Source: an uncultured Bacilli bacterium
GTDB lineage: Bacteria > Bacillota_I > Bacilli_A > RF39 > UBA660
Reading direction: 5' to 3'
Assembly: GCA_947591565.1 (NCBI GenBank)
Contig: CANQDH010000017.1
Location: 1 to 11,758 of the forward strand
DNA length: 11,758 nucleotides
Below, piece by piece: positions 1 to 4,563 of this stretch; the stretch's first letter is position 1; each line of letters starts with the position of its first letter. A model generated the notes under the pieces. It ran no database searches. It saw nothing but the letters and a program-made list of their open reading frames with translations, and was not told the DNA's origin. The position numbers and the translations under genes are program-made.

Positions 1-27
1 AAGCATAAGCTTCAGTGAAGTAGAAAC

Positions 28-67
28 AAATGCCAGTGATGGCATTTAGGTCAAAATTTATTTTGAC
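28..67. repeat. Two tandem palindromes upstream of the first gene
   Basis: The first is a perfect 8-bp inverted repeat at 28-35 and 40-47 around a GTGA tetraloop, a GNRA type that would be stable in RNA. The second is a perfect 8-bp inverted repeat at 50-57 and 60-67 with a 2-nt centre, and it runs into the -35 box of the promoter at 63-92. The first could be a weak terminator for a gene upstream of the window, but it is followed by only three T's. The second has too small a centre for a full RNA hairpin and looks more like a DNA operator or chance AT-rich symmetry. One frame stays open from base 2 to a TAG at 47-49, so the tail of an upstream gene may also run into this region. None of these readings is decided by the sequence. 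Confidence 0.45.
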
Positions 68-92
68 TTTTGTTCTTTTAACCATATATAAT
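63..92 (+). promoter_or_regulatory. Putative sigma-A-type promoter for the Tyr-rich gene and cinA-like gene
   Basis: TTGACT at 63-68 and TATAAT at 87-92 are separated by 18 nt. Transcription would start near base 99, giving a very short leader before the ATG at 114. The -35 box overlaps the right arm of the palindrome at 50-67, so a repressor bound there would block it. The match is near consensus, but the local sequence is so AT-rich that a chance -10 is easy. Confidence 0.55.
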
Positions 93-113
93 ATGTAAAA
101 GGTGTGTGATATT

Positions 114-815
114 ATGCAAAAATATTATTTAGCAAGTCAAAACATTGTTAATGGTTCCCAAAAAATTATACTTGAAAAAAGTAATCTTCTTGATATGGAT
201 AAATATATCTATAATTTTGATAGTGAAGCATCTCTTAACGAATACTATGGTGTTGATGAAAATCATTATTTAAATATCATGTATGTTTATAAAAAGATGT
301 ATAAATATCTTGATTTAATTACAAGGAAAAAGACTAATGATGATTTTAAAGGAATACTTGATCATACCGAAAATAATTTGGTTGTTTATGGCTTTAGTAA
401 TTTTATGAATAAATTTTTTCGTGAATTTAATCAAACCCAATTAGAATATTTATATAGATATGGTTACATTAATTCTATGGTGTACTATGATTTATTAGCA
501 TATATTGGTATACCTTATTATCATGCAGGTGATGAACAAAATATCATATATAAAGTGAAAATGATTTTACAAAGATATATCAATTTCCGTAAACTATATA
601 TAGGTTTATACAATTATGAACATCATATTTATCCTTCTATACCACAAAAACAAGAAAAAAAATTGGTATCAACCGATAATGAATTAGTAAATAGTTCCTA
701 TAATAATGGCGGACTTGATGAAGTATATTCCATCTTTGACTTAGATGATTTAAAAAGAATTGATGGCATTGATGACCTAAAAATTGATGGTATAAAAAGA
801 TTAGAAAAGAGATAA
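114..815 (+). CDS. Tyr-rich protein of unknown function
   Basis: This 233-residue protein is not one I recognise. I chose ATG 114 over GTG 102 because the AAAGGTG at 98-104 sits well spaced for the ATG and would overlap the GTG. The protein is soluble-looking, with no signal peptide or clear membrane segment, and contains about 29 tyrosines. Most of these lie in residues 1-180, often as YY or YxY pairs, in what looks like a helical domain. Residues from about 180 on are low-complexity, Asn/Ser-rich, then an Asp/Lys/Ile tail with a loose internal repeat (DDLKRIDGIDDLKIDGI). The stop lies 2 nt before the cinA-like gene, so the two are probably co-transcribed. Its place beside cinA and secE gives no functional clue, since it is not part of the usual cluster. 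The open frame, start signal and tight coupling make a real gene likely; the function is unknown. Confidence 0.75.
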   Translation: MQKYYLASQNIVNGSQKIILEKSNLLDMDKYIYNFDSEASLNEYYGVDENHYLNIMYVYKKMYKYLDLITRKKTNDDFKGILDHTENNLVVYGFSNFMNKFFREFNQTQLEYLYRYGYINSMVYYDLLAYIGIPYYHAGDEQNIIYKVKMILQRYINFRKLYIGLYNYEHHIYPSIPQKQEKKLVSTDNELVNSSYNNGGLDEVYSIFDLDDLKRIDGIDDLKIDGIKRLEKR

Positions 816-817
816 TA

Positions 818-1282
818 ATGAAAGATGTTGTTGAAATACTAACAAGTAAAAAGAAAACTATCGCCACCATGGAATCATGCACCGGAGGAGCTGTTGCTAG
901 CGCTATTACGGATGTTGAAGGCGCAAGTGAAGTTTTAAAATTTAGCGCCGTAACATATTCAAATGAATATAAAATCAAAATGGGCGTTAGTTCTGATACC
1001 ATTCTTAAATATACAGTATATAGTAAAGAAACAGCGTTTGCTATGGCAGAAGCTATTACCAAATTTACTGGTGCTAATTATGGAATAGGTATCACAGGTA
1101 AATTAAATAGGGCTGACAAAAATAATTTATGTGGCGATGACAATAAAGTTTATGTTTGCATCTATGATAAGGATAATAACAAAAAGACCTTTTTAGAAAT
1201 GATGGCAACTAAAAAGGATCGTCATGAAAATAAAAAAATCATCATAGAATTAATTACAAAAAAATTGTTAGAAATTATTTAA
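818..1282 (+). CDS. CinA C-terminal-domain protein (PncC/NMN-deamidase-like)
   Basis: This is a 154-residue stand-alone CinA C-terminal domain. It lacks the N-terminal MoaB/MogA-like half found in full competence-associated CinA. Family members such as PncC hydrolyse nicotinamide mononucleotide to nicotinate mononucleotide plus ammonia in pyridine-nucleotide salvage. The signature ESCTGG is at residues 19-24, with the conserved Ser at 20. It is followed by TDVEGAS (31-37), AVTYSNEYK (44-52), an ALAMAE-like helix (73-79) and GITG (91-94). After GITG the usual AGPGG-type loop is absent and reads KLNRADKNN, a form I loosely recall from a divergent subgroup. Activity on NMN is therefore uncertain. 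ATG 818 follows the previous stop by 2 nt with only a weak purine-rich AAAAGAG upstream, so translation is probably coupled to the preceding gene. Confidence 0.82.
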   Translation: MKDVVEILTSKKKTIATMESCTGGAVASAITDVEGASEVLKFSAVTYSNEYKIKMGVSSDTILKYTVYSKETAFAMAEAITKFTGANYGIGITGKLNRADKNNLCGDDNKVYVCIYDKDNNKKTFLEMMATKKDRHENKKIIIELITKKLLEII

Positions 1283-1300
1283 ATAAATGGTTACTAGATA

Positions 1301-1329
1301 TTGACAGATAACTAAAAGTATGGTATCTT
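1301..1329 (+). promoter_or_regulatory. Promoter of secE-nusG
   Basis: A consensus -35 TTGACA lies at 1301-1306. After 17 nt comes TATCTT at 1324-1329, preceded by TGG, an extended -10 (TGN). Transcription would start near 1336. It begins 19 nt after the cinA-like stop and separates the housekeeping cluster from the two genes to its left. Confidence 0.75.
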
Positions 1330-1332
1330 TAT

Positions 1333-1358
1333 AAGGAACACGAATTAAAGTGTTTTTT
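1333..1358 (+). terminator. Hairpin with U-run between cinA-like gene and secE
   Basis: The arms at 1333-1341 and 1350-1358 form a 9-bp stem that includes two G-U pairs. The right arm is itself the U-run of six T's. Transcripts coming from the cinA-like gene could terminate here. For RNA started at the 1301-1329 promoter the hairpin is at the extreme 5' end, too early for intrinsic termination, so there it would act as a 5' stem that could stabilise the mRNA. Confidence 0.5.
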
Positions 1359-1395
1359 ATTTAGAAAAAAACATATATTAAAAGTAGGTGGGATT

Positions 1396-1575
1396 TTGAA
1401 AAAATTAAGAAATATACTAATTGATATTAAAAAAGAAATGAAAAAAGTTAAATGGCCAAATAAGAAAGATATGATTACTTATTCCTTTGCAACTATTTTC
1501 TTTGTTATTTTCTTTGCTTTATTTTTTAGCGCATCTGATTTATTATTAGCCGGATTGAAGGTGTTGATGAAATAA
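1396..1575 (+). CDS. secE: Preprotein translocase subunit SecE
   Basis: This 59-residue protein is the single-membrane-span form of SecE, the clamp that holds SecY together in the SecYEG channel. The N-terminal amphipathic part contains the hallmark KKEMKKVKWPNKKDM (residues 12-26), matching the family's E-hydrophobic-x-KVxWP signature. A hydrophobic segment at about residues 29-45 (FATIFFVIFFALFF core) forms the membrane helix and is followed by a short tail. The length fits Gram-positive SecE, against about 127 residues with three spans in E. coli. The start is TTG at 1396, set by AGGTGG at 1386-1391; no in-frame ATG lies upstream. The stop overlaps the nusG start by one base (TAATG). The gene is too short, and has too rare a start codon, for simple ORF calling. 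The rpmG gene that precedes secE in Bacillus is not here. Confidence 0.93.
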   Translation: MKKLRNILIDIKKEMKKVKWPNKKDMITYSFATIFFVIFFALFFSASDLLLAGLKVLMK

Positions 1576-2126
1576 TGCAAAAAGAATGGTATGTTGTTAA
1601 CACTTATTCTGGACACGAAAATAAAGTTAAAGAAAAACTTTTAATGCGTGCAAGCTCTATGGGTATGGAGGATTATATTTTTAGAGTAGTTGTACCTGAA
1701 CAAAAAGTTGTTAAAGAAAAAGAAAATAAAAAAACAGGTCAAAAGGAAAGCATTGAAAAAACGGAAAAAATGTTTCCAGGTTACATTCTTGTCGAAATGG
1801 TTATGAATGATGAAGCATGGTTTATTGTTCGTAATACACCGGGTGTAACAGGCTTTATTGGATCATCTGGTAAAGGTGCTAAGCCTTTCCCTTTAACACC
1901 AGCTGAAGTTGATAAAATTCTTGGAAGTATGGGAATATCAAGACTTGAAGTTGGTAATGATTTAAAAGAGGGAACTAACATTAAAGTTATAAGTGGTCCT
2001 TTTTCTTCAATGGTTGGAACTGTTAAAAGTATTGATATAACTAGTCAAAAAGTTACTGTTTTACTTGATTTATGGGGAACGGAAAGTGAAGTTGAATTAC
2101 CACTAACAGATATTGAAAAAATATAA
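1575..2126 (+). CDS. nusG: Transcription termination/antitermination factor NusG
   Basis: NusG (183 residues) binds RNA polymerase at the beta' clamp and beta lobe. It controls pausing and links transcription to translation. The NGN domain starts at WYVVNTYSGHE (residues 5-15) and runs through MFPGYILVEM and the WFIVRNTPGVTGFIG stretch. The C-terminal KOW domain starts near EGTNIKVISGPF and contains the typical V-x-G-P-F-x-x-M-x-G-x-V pattern. The segment between about residues 40 and 62 is Lys/Glu-rich, as in Firmicutes. The ATG lies inside TAATG and overlaps the secE stop. AAGGTG at 1558-1563, within secE, serves as ribosome binding site with a rather long spacing, consistent with coupling. 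The length is normal for Gram-positive NusG. Confidence 0.97.
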   Translation: MQKEWYVVNTYSGHENKVKEKLLMRASSMGMEDYIFRVVVPEQKVVKEKENKKTGQKESIEKTEKMFPGYILVEMVMNDEAWFIVRNTPGVTGFIGSSGKGAKPFPLTPAEVDKILGSMGISRLEVGNDLKEGTNIKVISGPFSSMVGTVKSIDITSQKVTVLLDLWGTESEVELPLTDIEKI

Positions 2127-2133
2127 AAAGATG

Positions 2134-2162
2134 TTTACATTTAAAAAAAAATATGTTATCAT
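2134..2162 (+). promoter_or_regulatory. Promoter of rplK-rplA
   Basis: TTTACA at 2134-2139, a 17-nt spacer and TATCAT at 2157-2162 are preceded by TGT, an extended -10. It starts 8 nt after the nusG stop. Transcription would begin near 2169, directly before the hairpin at 2170-2189. Confidence 0.68.
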
Positions 2163-2169
2163 TAATTCG

Positions 2170-2189
2170 CTATATTTGTTTAAATATAG
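2170..2189 (+). promoter_or_regulatory. 5'-end hairpin of the rplK leader
   Basis: A perfect 8-bp AU-rich stem (2170-2177 with 2182-2189) closes a GTTT loop at the predicted 5' end of the rplK mRNA. No U-run follows, so it is not a terminator. A 5'-terminal stem could slow decay, or it could stack on the L1-like site that starts 7 nt later. Confidence 0.5.
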
Positions 2190-2195
2190 ATTTTA

Positions 2196-2226
2196 AGTGG
2201 GAGCATAAAAAAGCGGATGAACCACT
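2196..2226 (+). promoter_or_regulatory. Putative L1-binding site (23S rRNA mimic) before rplK
   Basis: The outer stem AGTGG (2196-2200) pairs with CCACT (2222-2226). Inside are GAGC on the 5' side and GCGGATGAA on the 3' side around an A-rich loop. This asymmetric pattern, GUGGGAG with UGAA(n)CCAC, closely follows the base of the L1 stalk in bacterial 23S rRNA. In E. coli, L1 represses its own L11 operon by binding a leader that mimics this rRNA site. The element lies 15 nt before the rplK Shine-Dalgarno. A second copy precedes rplA. Binding by L1 is inferred, not shown. Confidence 0.65.
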
Positions 2227-2255
2227 CGCGAAAAAAAATATAGGAGGTGTTTTTC

Positions 2256-2681
2256 GTGGCAAAGAATTTAGTTAAAGAAGTAAAATTAGACCTTCCTGCT
2301 GGAAAGGCAACACCAGCTCCACCAGTTGGAACTATTTTAGGACCTGCAGGTATTAATTTAGGAGAATTTTGTACAAAATATAATGATGCAACTAAAGATA
2401 AAATGGGAGATGTTATCCCTGTTAAAATAAGCATTTACGAAGATAGAACATTTGATTTTGTCTTAAAAACTCCACCAGTTGCATTCTTAATTAAAAAATA
2501 TGCTAAAATACAAAAAGGATCTACAAAAGGTTCAAAAGAAGTAGCTGGTAAATTAACAAAAGCCCAAATTAAAGAAATTGCTGAAATTAAATTACCAGAT
2601 CTTAATTGCTATGAAGTAGAACAAGCTATGCGTATTGTTGAAGGTACTGCTAAAAACATGGGCATAGAAATTGTTGAATAA
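2256..2681 (+). CDS. rplK: 50S ribosomal protein L11
   Basis: L11 (141 residues) binds the GTPase-centre rRNA at the base of the L7/L12 stalk and contacts elongation factors. The N-terminal domain has PAGKATPAPPVG (residues 14-25) and the C-terminal RNA-binding domain ends with MRIVEGTAKNMGIEIVE. The true start is GTG 2256, 6 nt after AGGAGGTG at 2242-2249; an in-frame GTG at 2247 lies inside that Shine-Dalgarno and is rejected. Two departures from the usual PPVGPALGQ are visible: position 26 is Thr instead of Pro and position 30 is Pro instead of Gln. Pro26 belongs to the thiopeptide-contact prolines in other bacteria. NDATKDKMGDVIPV resembles Mollicutes L11 as I recall it. Expression is likely under L1 feedback through the leader. 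Confidence 0.97.
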   Translation: MAKNLVKEVKLDLPAGKATPAPPVGTILGPAGINLGEFCTKYNDATKDKMGDVIPVKISIYEDRTFDFVLKTPPVAFLIKKYAKIQKGSTKGSKEVAGKLTKAQIKEIAEIKLPDLNCYEVEQAMRIVEGTAKNMGIEIVE

Positions 2682-2686
2682 TACAT

Positions 2687-2702
2687 ATAAGTAATCACTT
2701 AT
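2687..2702 (+). promoter_or_regulatory. Hairpin in the rplK-rplA gap
   Basis: A perfect 6-bp stem (2687-2692 with 2697-2702) closes an AATC loop five bases after the rplK stop and abuts the L1-like site at 2703. No T-run follows. It repeats the arrangement seen before rplK, hairpin then L1-like element, and could stack on it. Confidence 0.45.
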
Positions 2703-2739
2703 GTGGGAGGAAAAAATCCGCTAATAAACCACAAGGAGG
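2703..2739 (+). promoter_or_regulatory. Second putative L1-binding site overlapping the rplA translation signal
   Basis: GTGG (2703-2706) pairs with CCAC (2729-2732). Inside, GAGG and CC (2718-2719) close an A-rich loop, and the 3' side GCTAATAAA is unpaired. This shares GTGGGAG and (A)ACCAC with the element before rplK. CCAC directly touches the Shine-Dalgarno AAGGAGG (2733-2739), so a bound protein would block ribosome entry at rplA. Autogenous control by L1 is the natural reading from E. coli precedent; it is inference here. Confidence 0.62.
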
Positions 2740-2744
2740 TAAAA

Positions 2745-3440
2745 ATGAAAAAAGGAAAGAAGTATGTAGCTGCAAGTTCTTTAGTTGAAAAAAATAAAGC
2801 ATATACTAAAGAAGAGGCTATAGAATTAGTTAAAAAAACATCAACGACAAAATTTGACTCTTCAGTTGAAGTAGCTATGAGATTAAATCTCGATACAAAA
2901 AAAGCTGATCAACAATTAAGAGGAGCTGTTGTTTTACCAAATGGAACAGGTAAAACGAAAAAAGTATTAGTTATCGCTAAAGGAGATGCTGCTAAAGAGG
3001 CTAAAGAAGCTGGAGCTGATTATGTTGGCGATACAGATATGCTAGAAAAAATCGAAAAAGAAAATTGGTTTGATTTCGATGTTATGATTGCAACACCAGA
3101 CACGATGCCTGCTTTAGGTAAATTAGGTAAAGTATTAGGACCTAAAGGTTTAATGCCAAACCCTAAGACAGGAACAGTTACGATGGATACCAAAAAGGCT
3201 GTTCTTGAAGTTAAAAAGGGCCGTGTTGAATATCGTACAGATAGTTATGGAAATGTCCATGCTATTATAGGTAAAGCATCATTCGATAATAACAAACTAA
3301 TTGAAAATCTTGATGCTTTTGTGTCATTAATTTTAAAATCAAAACCATCTACAGTTAAAGGAAAATATGTAAAAAATATTGCTGTTTCAACAACGATGGG
3401 ACCTGGTATTAAAATTGATGTAAATAGTTTTGACAATTAA
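2745..3440 (+). CDS. rplA: 50S ribosomal protein L1
   Basis: L1 (231 residues) forms the mobile L1 stalk that guides E-site tRNA release, and it represses its own operon in E. coli. The sequence shows the typical two-domain layout: an N-terminal strand-helix region (KAYTKEEAIELVKK, SVEVAMRLNLD), the RGAVVLPNGTGKTKKVLV block, an inserted domain including GADYVGDTDMLEKI, and the signature LGKVLGPKGLMPNPKTGTVT followed by DTKKAVLEVKKGRVEYRTD. The C-terminus returns to the first domain and ends STTMGPGIKID. ATG 2745 is set by AAGGAGG at 2733-2739; an in-frame GTG at 2703 would lie inside the regulatory element and adds a non-homologous 14-residue extension, so it is rejected. Its last codons contain the -35 box of the next promoter. 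Confidence 0.97.
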   Translation: MKKGKKYVAASSLVEKNKAYTKEEAIELVKKTSTTKFDSSVEVAMRLNLDTKKADQQLRGAVVLPNGTGKTKKVLVIAKGDAAKEAKEAGADYVGDTDMLEKIEKENWFDFDVMIATPDTMPALGKLGKVLGPKGLMPNPKTGTVTMDTKKAVLEVKKGRVEYRTDSYGNVHAIIGKASFDNNKLIENLDAFVSLILKSKPSTVKGKYVKNIAVSTTMGPGIKIDVNSFDN

Positions 3441-3458
3441 AATATAATATGCTATAAT
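3430..3458 (+). promoter_or_regulatory. Near-consensus promoter of rplJ-rplL
   Basis: TTGACA (3430-3435), a 17-nt spacer and TATAAT (3453-3458) preceded by TGC give a fully consensus extended-10 promoter, the strongest in the window. The -35 lies within the final rplA codons and stop (TTT GAC AAT TAA). A second TATAAT at 3443-3448 is too close to this -35 to be used with it. Transcription would start near 3465. Confidence 0.85.
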
Positions 3459-3470
3459 ATGATTGTTTTG

Positions 3471-3574
3471 TGAGAGATAGTGCCGTAGACAGTAGGTGCA
3501 TTTATGCTTAATTTCCTACCGAGGAACTTATGATATATAAGTTTAAAAGCCCTACGGATATGTATGGGCTTTTT
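3471..3574 (+). ncRNA. L10 (rplJ) ribosomal-protein leader
   Basis: The segment matches the L10 leader of Firmicutes (Rfam L10_leader, RF00557) by its hallmark GCCGTAGACAGTAGGTGC and TTTCCTACCGAGG. Visible pairings are GTAGG (3492-3496) with CCTAC (3515-3519) and a perfect 7-bp hairpin at 3525-3543. In addition, CCGTAG (3483-3488) pairs with CTACGG (3552-3557), which would close a multi-branch junction. In known cases the L10-(L12)4 complex binds the leader and lowers expression of rplJ-rplL. The last pairing uses bases also needed for the terminator at 3545-3574, so the two folds exclude each other. Confidence 0.85.
3545..3574 (+). terminator. Attenuator of the L10 leader
   Basis: AAAAGCCC (3545-3552) pairs with GGGCTTTT (3566-3573), extended by TAC with GTA across a bulged T. 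The stem is followed directly by the T-run at 3570-3574. It sits 33 nt before rplJ and would stop transcription in the leader when the junction helix 3483-3488/3552-3557 does not form, or the reverse, depending on protein binding. Confidence 0.8.
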
Positions 3575-3578
3575 ACGG

Positions 3579-3607
3579 TATTACACTAGAAAAGAGGAGG
3601 TGTAATA
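3579..3607 (+). promoter_or_regulatory. Hairpin presenting the rplJ Shine-Dalgarno in its loop
   Basis: TATTACAC (3579-3586) is the perfect complement of GTGTAATA (3600-3607). The 13-nt loop between them holds AGGAG of the Shine-Dalgarno AGGAGG (3595-3600), and the stem covers the A of the ATG at 3607. Such a stem can hinder initiation or, with the Shine-Dalgarno exposed in the loop, help ribosome capture. It is free to form after the attenuator has been read through. Confidence 0.45.
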
Positions 3608-4098
3608 TGGCAAACCAAAAAATTATTGAAGGAAAGCAAAAGATTGTTGAAGAGATTGTCGATAAAGTAAAAAAATCAAATTGCTTTGTTTTATTTGAAA
3701 ATCAAGGCTTAACAGTTTCTGAAACAAATGAATTACGTCGTAATTTAAGAAAAAGTGGTTCTGATTTTAAAATTTATAAGAATACACTTGCTAAAAGGGC
3801 TATGAAAGAATTAAATATTGATTTTGATTCATGCCTTGAAGGACCAAAGGCTTTAGCTTTTGGAACTGATTCTGTAGAACCAATCAAAGTTTTAAGTGAA
3901 TTTGCGAAAAAGACGAATAAGCTAGAATTAGAGGTTGGATATGTTGATGGCTCAGTTGCTGATAAACAAATGCTTAATAAACTTGCAACTATTCCATCAA
4001 GAGAACAATTACTTACAATGTTTGCAGGTGGTTTAATGGAACCTGTTAAAAAATTTGCTATATGTCTAGATTTACATAGACAAAATTTAGAAAAATAA
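3607..4098 (+). CDS. rplJ: 50S ribosomal protein L10
   Basis: L10 (163 residues) anchors the L7/L12 dimers to the ribosome and, bound to them, represses its own mRNA through the leader. The N-terminal rRNA-binding half shows the family pattern: KQKIVEEIVDKVKKSNCFVLFENQGLTVSETNELRRNLRKSGSDFKIYKNTLAKRA (residues about 9-65, described by its blocks LTVSETNELRRNLR and YKNTLAKRA). The helix near the C-terminus, MFAGGLMEPVKKFAICLDL, is the L12 attachment region. ATG 3607 is placed 6 nt after AGGAGG at 3595-3600. The length is normal for Firmicutes. rplL follows after 19 nt. Confidence 0.97.
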   Translation: MANQKIIEGKQKIVEEIVDKVKKSNCFVLFENQGLTVSETNELRRNLRKSGSDFKIYKNTLAKRAMKELNIDFDSCLEGPKALAFGTDSVEPIKVLSEFAKKTNKLELEVGYVDGSVADKQMLNKLATIPSREQLLTMFAGGLMEPVKKFAICLDLHRQNLEK

Positions 4099-4117
4099 TT
4101 TGAAGGAGGAATATAAA

Positions 4118-4492
4118 ATGGCAAAGATTGAAAATAAAGATATTATTGAAGCAATTAAAGAAAAGACTATTCTTGAAATTAATGAATTAGTTGATATGAT
4201 GAAAGAGGAATTTGGTGTTGATCCAAGTGCTGTTGCACAAGTTGCTGCTGCACCAGTTGCAGGAGCTGCTGCTAGTGATGAACCAAGCACTGTAACTGTA
4301 ACTTTAAAAGATGCAGGAACAAATAAACTTGCTGTAATTAAATTAGTAAAAGAAATTACAGGTTTAGGTTTAGGAGAATCTAAAGCAATTGCTGACAATG
4401 GTGGAGTTATTAAAGAAAACGTTTCTTCTGATGAAGCTAAAGATATGAAAGCTAAATTTGAAGAAGCTGGCGCTACTATTGAATTAAAATAA
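4118..4492 (+). CDS. rplL: 50S ribosomal protein L7/L12
   Basis: L7/L12 (124 residues) forms the multimeric stalk that recruits translational GTPases. The N-terminal dimerisation helices are residues 1-36 (KDIIEAIKEKTILEINELVDMMKEEFGVD). An Ala/Pro-rich hinge follows at about 38-55, and then the globular domain with LAVIKLVKEITGLGLGESKAIAD and a C-terminal FEEAGATIELK. The usual LVDGAP-PVKEGV turn reads IADNGGVIKENV, a mild divergence. ATG 4118 is set by AGGAGG at 4104-4109; an in-frame ATG at 4100 would lie before that Shine-Dalgarno and is rejected. In all bacteria several copies of L12 are needed per ribosome, which fits the strong promoter and strong ribosome binding site here. Confidence 0.97.
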   Translation: MAKIENKDIIEAIKEKTILEINELVDMMKEEFGVDPSAVAQVAAAPVAGAAASDEPSTVTVTLKDAGTNKLAVIKLVKEITGLGLGESKAIADNGGVIKENVSSDEAKDMKAKFEEAGATIELK

Positions 4493-4510
4493 TAATGCAG
4501 TAACATGTTA

Positions 4511-4540
4511 GCCTATACTAAATATTTTAGTATGGGCTTT
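4511..4540 (+). terminator. Long hairpin between rplL and the methyltransferase gene (partial terminator or processing site)
   Basis: A 12-bp stem with one G-U pair (4511-4522 with 4526-4537) closes a 3-nt loop and is followed by TTT and then CAGCGTTTAT. The short U-run suggests a leaky attenuator rather than a full stop. In E. coli an attenuator and an RNase III site occupy the equivalent gap between rplL and rpoB, lowering rpoBC expression relative to the ribosomal proteins. A 10-bp palindrome TAACATGTTA (4501-4510) directly precedes it. Confidence 0.6.
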
Positions 4541-4563
4541 CAGCGTTTATAAAAGAGGAAAAA

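Noticed and set aside
2..49. Possible C-terminal tail of an upstream gene (frame open from base 2 to TAG 47-49)
   Set aside because: Fifteen codons with no recognisable motif cannot be distinguished from chance; mentioned only with the palindrome.
863..872. Perfect Kozak-like GCCACCATGG in the cinA-like gene
   Set aside because: The bases are ordinary codons of the conserved IATMESCTGG region in a bacterial gene, so it is coincidence and not a sign of an engineered or eukaryotic insert.
637..1062. Open frame on the - strand across the first two genes
   Set aside because: It is antisense to two good + strand genes, has no Shine-Dalgarno or family resemblance, and reads as a shadow of AT-rich coding sequence.
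3443..3448. Second TATAAT upstream of rplJ
   Set aside because: It is only 7 nt from the TTGACA and has no other suitable -35, whereas the copy at 3453-3458 has ideal spacing and TGN.
3774..4124. Open frame on the - strand opposite rplJ
   Set aside because: It is a shadow of the L10 gene, with no start signals.
4087..4506. Open frame on the - strand opposite rplL
   Set aside because: It mirrors the Ala-rich L7/L12 codons and has no features of its own.
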